Assembly (NCBI GenBank): GCA_937951955.1
Contig: CALGAD010000112.1
Span: forward strand, 13,028 to 77,027
Length of the DNA stretch: 64,000 nucleotides
From: an uncultured Bacillaceae bacterium
GTDB lineage: Bacteria > Bacillota > Bacilli > Bacillales > Caldibacillaceae
Direction of reading: 5' to 3'
The notes beneath the pieces were generated by a model. It had not been told where the DNA came from. It did not search any database and was given only the letters and a program-made list of their open reading frames with translations. The position numbers and the translations under genes are program-made. Shown piece after piece: positions 1 through 7,587 of the stretch (position 1 is its first letter; each line of letters begins with the position of its first letter).

Positions 1-1
1 C

Positions 2-574
2 TTGATTTTCTCCTCGGGCTTTTCCACCGCTGATAAAGTCTCCGATGTCTCCGGGCGCGGCGTCGGGCTTGATGTCGTGAAAAATACGATTGAATCGCTC
101 GGCGGTTCGATTTCGGTGACTTCGGAAAGAAATAAGGGTTCGAAATTTTTAATTCAACTACCATTAACGCTTTCAATTATCTCGATATTACTCGTTCAGG
201 TCCAGGATGAAAAATACGGAATTCCCTTAACTTCGATACTGGAGACGGGGATGATTCATAAAACCGATATTCAATATGCCCATGACCAGCCGGTGATTGA
301 TTTTCGCGGAAAAATCGTTCCCCTCTTATCGTTAAAGGAGATTTTCCATGTGCCCGTAACGAAAGAGCAAGATCAGGACAATCTATCCATTGTTATCATC
401 CGTAAAGGGGATAAGATCGCCGCACTAATCGTCGATCAATTTATCGGCCAGCAGGAAGTCGTTTTAAAATCACTAGGCAATTACTTAACGGATGTCTTTG
501 CCATCTCGGGGGCAACGATTTTAGGAGATGGACAGATTTCCTTGATTCTCGATTGCAATGCTTTAATCAAGTAG
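2..574 (+). CDS. cheA: Chemotaxis histidine kinase CheA, 3' part only
   Basis: This is the C-terminal 190 residues of CheA, the cytoplasmic kinase that passes phosphate from chemoreceptor arrays to CheY and CheB. The gene is cut by the left window edge. The first residues hold the end of the ATPase domain: GFSTADKV and GRGVGLDVV (about residues 6-27) match the G1/G2 ATP-lid boxes. From about residue 55 a CheW-like regulatory domain follows, which docks the kinase to CheW and receptors. The gene is followed 45 nt later by cheW, as in the Bacillus flagellar/chemotaxis operon. The stop is TAG at 572-574. Identity is secure; only the missing 5' part is unseen. Confidence 0.95.
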   Translation: MIFSSGFSTADKVSDVSGRGVGLDVVKNTIESLGGSISVTSERNKGSKFLIQLPLTLSIISILLVQVQDEKYGIPLTSILETGMIHKTDIQYAHDQPVIDFRGKIVPLLSLKEIFHVPVTKEQDQDNLSIVIIRKGDKIAALIVDQFIGQQEVVLKSLGNYLTDVFAISGATILGDGQISLILDCNALIK

Positions 575-619
575 CTATCGGCATTCATCAGGCTGTAGTT
601 TCAAGAGAGGGGGAGTTGG

Positions 620-1102
620 ATGGTTCAACTAGTAGAAAATAAGCGGGTCAATGTCCAGGAAGAAGAAATTGTTGTTTTTTCCCTGGCAGGAAAAGAATAT
701 GGAATAAATGTAAAATATGTCACATCCATCGAAAAAATTACCTTTATAACCCGGGTTCCGAATACGAAACCGTACATAAAAGGGGTTATGAATTTACGGG
801 GCATCATCGTTCCTATCATCGATTTACGAACCCGGTTCGGGCTGGAAGAAACGCACTACACGGAGAAAAGCCGCATCCTCATTATTTCCTTTGAAGATAT
901 CACGGTGGGCTTGATTGTCGATGCGGCGAATGATGTGATCAAAATTACCGAAAGCAATGTCGAAGCCCAGCCGGAAGTCATCGGTGTGGAGAAGCAAAAC
1001 TACATCCAGGGTGTTGTCCATTTACAAGATCGCCTCATTATTTTATTACATTTGCATAAAATATTAAATTTATCAGGAGAACACGATGAACATGAAGCAT
1101 AA
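620..1102 (+). CDS. cheW: Chemotaxis coupling protein CheW
   Basis: This 160-residue protein is a single CheW domain, the adaptor that links methyl-accepting receptors to CheA. The pattern FSLAGKEYGINVKYV near the N-terminus, followed by NLRGIIVPIIDLR at about residues 58-70, is typical of the two beta-barrel subdomains. The start ATG at 620 has a purine-rich ribosome binding site (GAGAGGGGGAG) just upstream. The 3' end overlaps the start of cheC by 17 nt, suggesting translational coupling. The length and the neighbours (cheA before, cheC-cheD after) fit the Bacillus arrangement. Confidence 0.96.
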   Translation: MVQLVENKRVNVQEEEIVVFSLAGKEYGINVKYVTSIEKITFITRVPNTKPYIKGVMNLRGIIVPIIDLRTRFGLEETHYTEKSRILIISFEDITVGLIVDAANDVIKITESNVEAQPEVIGVEKQNYIQGVVHLQDRLIILLHLHKILNLSGEHDEHEA

Positions 1103-1739
1103 TCCAGCGAATCTATCGTTAAACGAGGCGCAAAAAGATATTTTAAAAGAAATCGGTAATATCGGAGCGGGCCATGCCGCCAGTTCCCTGTCGCATCTTC
1201 TCAATAAAACGATTTCGATGAATGTTCCGAATGTCCATTTTGCTCCATTTGAAGAAATCATGGAGCTAAGCGGTGGTGCGGAACGGATTGTTGCCAGTGT
1301 TTTCTTAAGGTTCTCCGGCGATGTGAATGGCAACATGTTTTTCGTCTTGCCCGTGGATCAGGCCACACGGTTTGTCCGGGCACTTGTTGCGGAAGATTTT
1401 TCGTTTGCAAACCCGCCTTATCCGGAAATCGCGCTATCGGCCTATCAGGAAATCGGCAATATTTTAGCCGGTTCCTATTTGAGCGCTTTATCGGATTTTT
1501 TAAATATCCGGATTGCACCGTCTGTACCTGAAGTGGCTATCGATATGTTTGGCGCTATCATCAGTTTTGGTTTGCTGGAAATTTCCCGGGTTGCTGATTA
1601 TGCCATCGCCATCGATGCAGAGATCAAAGATCATGAAGCGAACGATCAAAATGAATCGATCAAGGGGCACTTCTTTTTACTACCCGATCCGGAATCGTTA
1701 CAGTACATATTTTCACTATTAGGGGAACAGTTACAATGA
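1086..1739 (+). CDS. cheC: CheY-P phosphatase CheC
   Basis: CheC dephosphorylates CheY-P and binds CheD to tune adaptation. The protein has 217 residues and shows the two repeated active-site helices of the family: EIGNIGAGHA with Glu22/Asn25 and EIGNILAGSY with Glu122/Asn125. Both sites keep the Glu and Asn, so both should be active. Its start lies inside the end of cheW and its end overlaps cheD by 4 nt (ATGA), so the three are probably translated in a coupled way. An alternative start is the Met at codon 3. In B. subtilis CheC is about 209 residues, so the length agrees. Confidence 0.95.
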   Translation: MNMKHNPANLSLNEAQKDILKEIGNIGAGHAASSLSHLLNKTISMNVPNVHFAPFEEIMELSGGAERIVASVFLRFSGDVNGNMFFVLPVDQATRFVRALVAEDFSFANPPYPEIALSAYQEIGNILAGSYLSALSDFLNIRIAPSVPEVAIDMFGAIISFGLLEISRVADYAIAIDAEIKDHEANDQNESIKGHFFLLPDPESLQYIFSLLGEQLQ

Positions 1740-2233
1740 ATGATACCCGGACGATCATTAATGTGGGTATTGCGGATATGAAAATCGCGAAAGCCCCTGA
1801 TTGCCTCCGCACATCAGGACTCGGCTCCTGCGTCGGCGTCGTTCTTTACGATTTGAAGAAGGAACTGGCAGGACTCGCCCATATCATGCTGCCGGATTCA
1901 ACGCTTGCACGCAATCAAACACAAAATCTAGCAAAATATGCTGATACAGCAATACCTGCATTACTGGATGAGCTAAAAAAAGAAGGCAGCCCCAGCTGGA
2001 CATTACAGGCGAAAATCGCTGGTGGAGCCCAAATGTTCAAAACAATCAGCAGCAGCGATTTAATGCGGATCGGCCCGAGAAATGTGGAGGCGGTGAAACG
2101 GATTTTACAGCAATACGACATCCCCATCGTTGCCGAGGATGTCGGCGGGAACAACGGAAGAACGATCATTTTTGATCCCCAAACGGGGGAACTTTCCATT
2201 CGTACAGTCAATAAAGGGGTTTCGATCATTTAA
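1736..2233 (+). CDS. cheD: Chemoreceptor glutamine deamidase CheD
   Basis: CheD deamidates receptor glutamines and acts with CheC in the adaptation system found in Bacillus. The 165-residue sequence has the catalytic cysteine in TSGLGSCVGVVLYD (Cys32) and the histidine in GLAHIML (His49), the expected dyad. GGAQMF and the AEDVGGNNGR segment further on are typical of the family. The start codon overlaps the cheC stop (ATGA), and sigD follows after 34 nt, so it sits inside the same operon. Confidence 0.95.
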   Translation: MNDTRTIINVGIADMKIAKAPDCLRTSGLGSCVGVVLYDLKKELAGLAHIMLPDSTLARNQTQNLAKYADTAIPALLDELKKEGSPSWTLQAKIAGGAQMFKTISSSDLMRIGPRNVEAVKRILQQYDIPIVAEDVGGNNGRTIIFDPQTGELSIRTVNKGVSII

Positions 2234-2267
2234 CAGCGAGTGCGTGAATTCGTAAGGAGGGGAGACA

Positions 2268-3059
2268 ATGCCTTATCGTGCCAGTCAAGATCAAGTTGTT
2301 TTGCAAGACCTTTCAGAGGTAGATGAGGATATACTGTTTATGGAATGGCAGAAAAACCAGAATCATGCTGCCGGAAACGCCCTCGTTCGGAAATACATGC
2401 CGTTAGTACAGATGATTGTAGAAAAAATGGCCAGAACGGTGCCGCGTTCCGTTGAAAAGGATGAATTGAGGAGCCTGGCATTGACGGGACTTTACGAGGC
2501 TTTGACGAAGTATGATCCGAAGCGGAATTTGAAATTCACGACCTATGCATCGTTTCGTATCCGCGGGGCCATTTTAGACGGGTTGCGAAAGGAAGATTGG
2601 CTCCCCCGTAAAACAAGGGAAAAGGTGCGAAAACTTGAACAAACGATAGCTGCCATGGAACAAAAGTTCATGCGTTCCCCGACACCAGATGAGATCGCCC
2701 GTGCGGCGGGTATTCCGGTGGAAGAGGTCCAGTCCTTGCTGGATGAAGTATATTTTTCGAACATCCTCTCCATCGATGATAATAAGCAGGATGATGATGA
2801 ACAGGAAGGTAAAGGCTATACGCTACGGGATGACAGCGTGAAAGGTCCCGAAGAGGAAATAGTTTTTTCGGAAACGGTTCAGGAATTGGCGGAAAATATC
2901 AAACAGTTGAATGAGAAAGAACAGCTCGTGTTAAGTTTAATCTATCAGGAAGAACTAACATTAACCGAAATCGGTCAGATTATGGATTTATCCACATCGA
3001 GGATTTCCCAGATCCATTCGAAGGCAGTGAAAAAACTGCGCGCCATGATGAACGAATAA
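2268..3059 (+). CDS. sigD: Flagellar/motility sigma factor SigD (sigma-28)
   Basis: SigD directs RNA polymerase to late flagellar, chemotaxis and autolysin genes. The 263-residue protein has region 2 from about residue 40 to 110 (LTGLYEALTKYDP, FTTYASFRIRGAILDG), region 3 around 120-170 with the helix that begins LPRKTREKVRKLEQ, and region 4 at about 215-260 with a helix-turn-helix (LTLTEIGQIMDLSTSRISQI). The ribosome binding site GTAAGGAGGGGAG is strong. Placement directly after cheD is the same as in B. subtilis. Confidence 0.97.
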   Translation: MPYRASQDQVVLQDLSEVDEDILFMEWQKNQNHAAGNALVRKYMPLVQMIVEKMARTVPRSVEKDELRSLALTGLYEALTKYDPKRNLKFTTYASFRIRGAILDGLRKEDWLPRKTREKVRKLEQTIAAMEQKFMRSPTPDEIARAAGIPVEEVQSLLDEVYFSNILSIDDNKQDDDEQEGKGYTLRDDSVKGPEEEIVFSETVQELAENIKQLNEKEQLVLSLIYQEELTLTEIGQIMDLSTSRISQIHSKAVKKLRAMMNE

Positions 3060-3071
3060 GGCGGGATAATC

Positions 3072-3377
3072 ATGAGCTTGAAAAATATCGACATGCAGCT
3101 TGCTGTCCAGCGAACAGAAAATGCCAGTCGACTACAGCACACCATGAATCGAGAAGCTCAACTCATGAATATGGCAGCAGCCCATACGGTTCAGAAACAA
3201 GAGGAGAAAAAAACGAAAACCGTGCTGCGCCGGGAAGAAGCGGGCAAATTAGCCTTAAGAAATGATAAACGGGAACGAACATTATATAAACATCGCCGAG
3301 GAAGTAAACAGAAAAATGCGGATGGAGAGGAGATGCTCCATCCGTACAAAGGAAAATTTATTGACACCAATGGATAA
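3072..3377 (+). CDS. Small basic protein between sigD and swrB, function unknown
   Basis: This 101-residue protein begins 12 nt after sigD and ends 12 nt before swrB on the same strand, so it is very likely a real operon member. It is strongly basic and rich in Gln, Lys and Arg, with no predicted membrane segment, no cysteine and no domain I recognise; it looks mostly helical in the first half and disordered at the end. I do not recall an equivalent at this position in B. subtilis 168. Its place suggests a role in motility regulation, but that is only context. ATG at 3072 is preceded by GGCGGGATAATC, a moderate ribosome binding site. Confidence 0.75.
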   Translation: MSLKNIDMQLAVQRTENASRLQHTMNREAQLMNMAAAHTVQKQEEKKTKTVLRREEAGKLALRNDKRERTLYKHRRGSKQKNADGEEMLHPYKGKFIDTNG

Positions 3378-3389
3378 AGGAAGAGTTGA

Positions 3390-3896
3390 ATGAAAACACT
3401 CATCGTGATTAATTTTGTACTTTTACTTTGCACCGTTTTCCTCGCTATCATTCTATTTAAAAAATATAATCAACTGGCTGACCTGGAGGAAAAATATGAG
3501 CTGATGCAGCGGGAATTTGCCGGCCAGATGGAAGCTTTCCTTCTGGAAATTAAGGAAGAGAATGAAAAATTTATCCAGGAGTTTCAGCAAACCATTGAAG
3601 AAAGAGATGTTCACCACCCCGCAAGCGATGCCCGGACGGATCATCCCCCTGTAGTGGATGGAGAGGAAAACGCGGAAGAGGCGGATATTTCCGGACCCGA
3701 AACAAGGGAAGATACACCCGAACTTTCCTTTAATAAATATGAAAAAGATGTCCAGCAAGTTGCGGACTATCTGACAAAAGGTTTTTCCGTACCGGAAATC
3801 GCGAAGGCTTTAAATCGCGGGAAAACGGAAATCGAACTCTTGATCAAATTCAACCCGACACTGATGAATATTTATTCCAAAAATGTACAAAATTGA
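3390..3896 (+). CDS. swrB: SwrB/YlxL-like membrane-anchored motility protein
   Basis: The 168-residue protein has one N-terminal membrane helix (about residues 3-23), then a charged coiled-coil region (about 25-70), an acidic low-complexity linker, and a C-terminal helix-turn-helix-like domain (KGFSVPEIAKALNRGKTEIE, about 133-152). This layout and its place between sigD and rpsB match B. subtilis SwrB (YlxL), which promotes assembly of the flagellar type III secretion apparatus and sigma-D activity during swarming. The sequence is diverged, as is normal for this protein, so the assignment relies on architecture plus synteny. A terminator follows directly. Confidence 0.8.
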   Translation: MKTLIVINFVLLLCTVFLAIILFKKYNQLADLEEKYELMQREFAGQMEAFLLEIKEENEKFIQEFQQTIEERDVHHPASDARTDHPPVVDGEENAEEADISGPETREDTPELSFNKYEKDVQQVADYLTKGFSVPEIAKALNRGKTEIELLIKFNPTLMNIYSKNVQN

Positions 3897-3898
3897 AG

Positions 3899-3950
3899 TA
3901 GGGAAAAGGCTGCAAAGCGTCTTGCGAATGTTCCCTATTTCTTTTTTTTC
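3899..3950 (+). terminator. Intrinsic terminator of the chemotaxis/sigD operon
   Basis: TAGGGAA (3899-3905) pairs with TTCCCTA (3931-3937), with an inner GCAA/TTGC stem, and is followed by a long T-rich run (3938-3950). It begins just after the swrB stop and closes the motility operon before rpsB. Confidence 0.7.
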
Positions 3951-3961
3951 GTTTTCTTACC

Positions 3962-3990
3962 TTGATTGTTGAAAAATGTTGTGCTATAGT
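3962..3990 (+). promoter_or_regulatory. Sigma-A promoter of rpsB
   Basis: TTGATT (3962-3967) and TATAGT (3985-3990) are separated by exactly 17 nt. The placement, just after the swrB terminator and before the structured leader of rpsB, is what is expected for the main rpsB promoter. Confidence 0.75.
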
Positions 3991-4010
3991 ATTTCTGGTG
4001 TGAGTACACA

Positions 4011-4077
4011 CGTTCATGGATTCAAGTGGAGGTGCTATATAGCAATTATATAGTCCCACTTGAATAGGAAATGAACG
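4011..4077 (+). ncRNA. Structured rpsB 5' leader, candidate S2 autoregulatory element
   Basis: Three coaxial perfect or near-perfect helices can be read: CGTTCAT (4011-4017) with ATGAACG (4071-4077); ATTCAAGTGG (4020-4029) with CCACTTGAAT (4056-4065), ten uninterrupted pairs; and GCTATATA (4034-4041) with TATATAGT (4047-4054) around the loop GCAAT. Small internal bulges separate the helices. There is no T-run, so it is not a simple terminator. Ribosomal protein mRNAs often carry leaders bound by their own protein, so an S2-binding control element is a reasonable inference, but I cannot match it to a named family by eye. Confidence 0.65.
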
Positions 4078-4113
4078 GAGGAAATAACCAATATTATAGG
4101 AGGAATTTTATTT

Positions 4114-4887
4114 ATGTCAGTACTTACCATGAAGCAATTGCTTGAAGCTGGTGTCCATTTCGGTCACCAAACACGCCGTTGGAATCCGAAAATGAAAAAA
4201 TACATTTTCCAGGAAAGAAACGGCATTTATATTATTGATTTACAAAAAACCGTCAAAATGGTTGACACGGCTTACAATTTCATCCGTGATATTGCTGCAC
4301 AAGGTGGTAAAGTTCTCTTTGTCGGAACGAAAAAACAAGCTCAAGATGCAGTTAAAGAGGAAGCCGAACGTTGCGGTATGTTCTATGTCAACCAACGCTG
4401 GCTCGGTGGTACATTAACAAACTTCCAAACGATCAAAACCCGGATTCAACGTCTCAAAGACATTGAAAAAATGGAAGAAGACGGTACATTTGATGTACTT
4501 CCGAAAAAAGAAGTATTGCTCTTGAAACGGGAAAAAGAAAAATTAGAAAAATTCCTCGGTGGAATTAAAGAAATGACCGATTATCCGGATGCGATTTTCA
4601 TTATCGATCCCCGGAAAGAACGCATTGCCGTTCAAGAAGCACGCAAACTCAATATTCCCATCGTCGCCATGGTGGATACGAACTGTGATCCGGATGAAAT
4701 TGATTACGTCATCCCTTCCAACGATGATGCGATTCGCGCTGTTCGCTTAATTACAAGCAAAATGGCCGATGCTGTCATCGAAGGAAGACAGGGCGAACAA
4801 GTTCAAGAAACGGAAACAAAAGTAGAAACGAGTGCAGAAGCAGCTGAAGCAGAAAAAGAAGAAGTGGAAGCTGTCGAAGCCGAGTAA
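4114..4887 (+). CDS. rpsB: 30S ribosomal protein S2
   Basis: S2 is a late-assembling protein of the small subunit that helps bind S1-like factors. The 257-residue sequence carries the family patterns GVHFGHQTRRWNPKM (about 13-27), NQRWLGGTLTN (about 93-103) and IPIVAMVDTNCDPD (about 186-199). The tail after about residue 230 is an acidic Glu/Ala repeat, common in Bacillus S2. ATG at 4114 follows TAGGAGGAATTTT, a near-perfect ribosome binding site. It is followed by its own terminator, so tsf may be transcribed by read-through or a second promoter. Confidence 0.98.
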   Translation: MSVLTMKQLLEAGVHFGHQTRRWNPKMKKYIFQERNGIYIIDLQKTVKMVDTAYNFIRDIAAQGGKVLFVGTKKQAQDAVKEEAERCGMFYVNQRWLGGTLTNFQTIKTRIQRLKDIEKMEEDGTFDVLPKKEVLLLKREKEKLEKFLGGIKEMTDYPDAIFIIDPRKERIAVQEARKLNIPIVAMVDTNCDPDEIDYVIPSNDDAIRAVRLITSKMADAVIEGRQGEQVQETETKVETSAEAAEAEKEEVEAVEAE

Positions 4888-4905
4888 ATTAAGGGATAAT
4901 CTATG

Positions 4906-4942
4906 AGGTGATAAGCGGGAAAGCCCTTATCACCTTTTTTTA
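4906..4942 (+). terminator. Intrinsic terminator between rpsB and tsf
   Basis: AGGTGATAAG (4906-4915) pairs perfectly with CTTATCACCT (4926-4935) and is followed by seven more T. It may be partial, as rpsB-tsf attenuation is common in bacteria. Confidence 0.85.
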
Positions 4943-5036
4943 AGAATGAATACATATTACCTATCATGCATTTTAGAACATGATCCTGATGGATGCAGTA
5001 GTATAAAATGGAAAAGGAAAATAAGGAGGAACAAGC

Positions 5037-5918
5037 ATGGAAATTACCGCTAAAATGGTTAAAGAATTGCGTGAAAAAACTGGTGCCGGCATGATGGACT
5101 GTAAAAAAGCTTTACAGGAGACAAACGGTGATATCGATAAAGCGATCGATTATCTACGGGAGAAAGGTATTTCCAAAGCTGCGAAAAAAGCTGACCGCAT
5201 TGCTGCTGAAGGAGTCACTTCTATTTTAGTGGACGGAAATACGGCAGTTATTTTGGAAGTGAACTCGGAAACCGACTTTGTTGCCAGAAACGATTTATTC
5301 TTAGGATATGTTAATGATTTAGCAAAGCATTTAATTGCGAAAAAACCTGCAACCGTTGAAGAAGCTTTAGAACAAACGATGGAAGACGGTACAACCGTTG
5401 CTGAATTCATTAATGCTGCCATTTCTAAAATTGGTGAAAAGATTTCGCTCCGCCGTTTTGCTATTTTAGAAAAATCCGATAATGATGCCTTCGGTGCATA
5501 TCAACATATGGGCGGACGTATTTCCGCATTAACTTTATTAGAAGGTACAACGGATGAAGCTGTTGCGAAAGATGTAGCCATGCATGTCGCTGCCATCAAT
5601 CCGAAATATGTCCATCGCGATGAAGTTCCGGAAGCAGAAGTCAATCGTGAAAAAGAAATTTTAACGAAAGAAGCATTGAATGAAGGTAAACCGGAACATA
5701 TCGTTGAAAAAATTGTGCAAGGTCGTTTAAATAAATACTTTGAAGAAGTGTGCTTGAACGATCAAAAATTTGTTAAAGATCCGGACGTAACTGTAAGCAA
5801 ATTTGTTGGATCCCACAACGCTACCGTTAAGACTTTCGTCCGTTACGAAGTTGGCGAAGGTATCGAGAAACGTGAAGAAAACTTCGCTGAAGAAGTTATG
5901 AAACAAATGAAAGAGTAA
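5037..5918 (+). CDS. tsf: Elongation factor Ts
   Basis: EF-Ts exchanges GDP for GTP on EF-Tu. The 293-residue protein opens with the family signature LREKTGAGMMDCKKAL (about 11-26) and has the second signature EVNSETDFVARN (about 74-85), the EF-Tu contact. The start follows AATAAGGAGGAACAAGC, a strong site. Length is standard for Bacillus. It is flanked by terminators on both sides (rpsB end and 5928-5966). Confidence 0.98.
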   Translation: MEITAKMVKELREKTGAGMMDCKKALQETNGDIDKAIDYLREKGISKAAKKADRIAAEGVTSILVDGNTAVILEVNSETDFVARNDLFLGYVNDLAKHLIAKKPATVEEALEQTMEDGTTVAEFINAAISKIGEKISLRRFAILEKSDNDAFGAYQHMGGRISALTLLEGTTDEAVAKDVAMHVAAINPKYVHRDEVPEAEVNREKEILTKEALNEGKPEHIVEKIVQGRLNKYFEEVCLNDQKFVKDPDVTVSKFVGSHNATVKTFVRYEVGEGIEKREENFAEEVMKQMKE

Positions 5919-5927
5919 TGAAGGTGG

Positions 5928-5966
5928 AAAGGTTGACATAAGTGAAAGCTTACGTCAACCTTTTCA
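5928..5966 (+). terminator. Intrinsic terminator after tsf
   Basis: AAAGGTTGAC (5928-5937) pairs with GTCAACCTTT (5954-5963), with an inner TAAG/CTTA stem, and runs into TTTTC. Confidence 0.85.
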
Positions 5967-6057
5967 AAGAATTTTACAGACAATTCATGATCGCATCCTT
6001 TCATTTGCTGTAATGGACGCAAGTGGAGTGAAATCGAATTAAGTAGTGGGGGATTTT

Positions 6058-6783
6058 ATGGCAGAACCAAAATATAACCGTGTTGTTTTAAAGTTGAGTG
6101 GAGAAGCTCTGGCAGGAGAACAAGGTTTTGGAATCAATCCGGCAGTCATCCAATCTATTGCTGAACAAATTAAAGAAGTGCAAGAAATGGGTGTGGAAAT
6201 CGCCGTAGTCGTTGGCGGTGGCAATATCTGGCGCGGAAAAATTGGCAGTGAAATGGGAATGGACCGGGCCACAGCCGATTATATGGGAATGCTGGCCACG
6301 GTGATGAATTCACTCGCCTTGCAAGATAGCCTCGAACAACTCGGCGTGGAAACCCGCGTGCAAACATCGATCGAAATGCGGCAAGTGGCGGAACCGTATA
6401 TCCGCAGACGGGCCATTCGGCATTTAGAGAAAAAACGGGTTGTTATTTTTGCTGCCGGTACCGGTAATCCATATTTTTCAACGGATACGACCGCTGCCCT
6501 CAGAGCTGCCGAAATCGAAGCAGAAGTTATTTTAATGGCGAAAAACAATGTGGATGGCGTCTATACAGCCGATCCGTTAAAAGATAAAAATGCGAAAAAA
6601 TATACGGAATTATCCTATCTCGATGTGATCAAGTACGGCCTGCAAGTAATGGATTCTACAGCATCATCTTTATGTATGGATAATGATATTCCGCTTATCG
6701 TCTTTTCCATTATGGAGGAAGGTAATATTAAACGTGCAATTGTTGGCGAAAAAATCGGAACGATTGTAAGGGGGAAAAATTAA
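6058..6783 (+). CDS. pyrH: UMP kinase
   Basis: PyrH phosphorylates UMP to UDP, an essential step of pyrimidine nucleotide synthesis. The 241-residue protein belongs to the amino-acid-kinase fold: VVLKLSGEALAGE (about 8-20) and VVGGGNIWRG (about 50-59) bind ATP and phosphate, and FAAGTGNPYFSTDTTAALRA (about 135-154) binds UMP. I place the start at ATG 6058, 12 nt inside the longest frame, because AGTGGGGGATTTT lies at the right distance and homologues begin here. The stop overlaps the frr start by one base. Confidence 0.97.
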   Translation: MAEPKYNRVVLKLSGEALAGEQGFGINPAVIQSIAEQIKEVQEMGVEIAVVVGGGNIWRGKIGSEMGMDRATADYMGMLATVMNSLALQDSLEQLGVETRVQTSIEMRQVAEPYIRRRAIRHLEKKRVVIFAAGTGNPYFSTDTTAALRAAEIEAEVILMAKNNVDGVYTADPLKDKNAKKYTELSYLDVIKYGLQVMDSTASSLCMDNDIPLIVFSIMEEGNIKRAIVGEKIGTIVRGKN

Positions 6784-7340
6784 TGGTTAAAGAAATCCTG
6801 GATCAATCCCGCGAAAAAATGAATAAAGCGGTTCAAGCGTATATCCGCGAGTTGGCTACAATTCGAGCTGGCCGGGCCAATGCTTCCTTATTGGATCGGA
6901 TTACTGTTGAATATTACGGTGTGGATACCCCGCTCAATCAATTAGCCGGTATCTCCGTTCCGGAACCGCGCATGCTCGTTGTGCAGCCTTATGATAAATC
7001 AATTATTGGTGAAATTGAAAAAGCGATTTTAAAATCCGACCTTGGTGTCAATCCGACAACAGATGGTAACGTGATCCGTATCGTCATTCCTCCATTGACC
7101 GAAGAACGGCGAAAAGAACTTGCCAAGCTCGTCAAGAAAGATTCGGAGGAAGCCAAAGTGGCCATCCGCAACATCCGTCGTGATGCGAATGAAGAGTTAA
7201 AAAAACTCGAAAAGAACGGTGAAATTTCTAAAGATGATCTACATAGCTATACCGACGATGTTCAGAAATTGACCGATGAATTTATTGCGAAAATTGACAA
7301 GTTGACGAAAGAAAAAGAAGAAGAAATTATGGAAGTGTAA
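6783..7340 (+). CDS. frr: Ribosome recycling factor
   Basis: RRF works with EF-G to split post-termination ribosomes. The 185-residue sequence has the family features: an N-terminal helix with IRAGRANASLLDRITVEYYG (about 29-48), the domain II strand segment TPLNQLA..PEPRMLVVQPYD, and the C-terminal long helix with VRNIRRDAN-like residues (IRNIRRDANEELKKLEK, about 128-144). It starts within the pyrH stop codon, which indicates translational coupling. A terminator follows at 7372-7399. Confidence 0.97.
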   Translation: MVKEILDQSREKMNKAVQAYIRELATIRAGRANASLLDRITVEYYGVDTPLNQLAGISVPEPRMLVVQPYDKSIIGEIEKAILKSDLGVNPTTDGNVIRIVIPPLTEERRKELAKLVKKDSEEAKVAIRNIRRDANEELKKLEKNGEISKDDLHSYTDDVQKLTDEFIAKIDKLTKEKEEEIMEV

Positions 7341-7371
7341 GTGTGATACGAATGCGCACGCCGCATAAGAC

Positions 7372-7399
7372 AAGCCCCTCTTACAGCAGGGGTTTTTTC
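7372..7399 (+). terminator. Intrinsic terminator after frr
   Basis: AAGCCCC (7372-7378) pairs with GGGGTTT (7389-7395) across a 10-nt loop, followed by TTTTCT. Confidence 0.75.
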
Positions 7400-7469
7400 T
7401 ATTATTCGTGAAAATAAAAAAACTTTGATGAACAGCTAATAAAAAAATTAGGCAGCTTGAGAAAAGATT

Positions 7470-7478
7470 TGGTATGAT
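7470..7478 (+). promoter_or_regulatory. Possible extended -10 promoter of uppS-cdsA
   Basis: TGG TATGAT at 7470-7478 is an extended -10 (TGnTATGAT). No good -35 is visible 17 nt upstream. It lies between the frr terminator and uppS, where a promoter would be needed. Confidence 0.4.
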
Positions 7479-7587
7479 AAAAAGGCGATAAAATTTGCTG
7501 CATATATAGGACAAATTTCCCAAAAAATCCATGAACGTAACGAAATGGCAGAAACTTTCTCTGTTGTTGAAAATTGGAGGATGAATC

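Noticed and set aside
3850..4059. Minus-strand frame across the swrB end and rpsB leader
   Set aside because: It lies over the terminator, promoter and leader structure of rpsB and has no family resemblance.
5967..6057. Promoter between tsf and pyrH
   Set aside because: A promoter is expected after the tsf terminator, but no -35/-10 pair with acceptable match and spacing was found, so none is listed.
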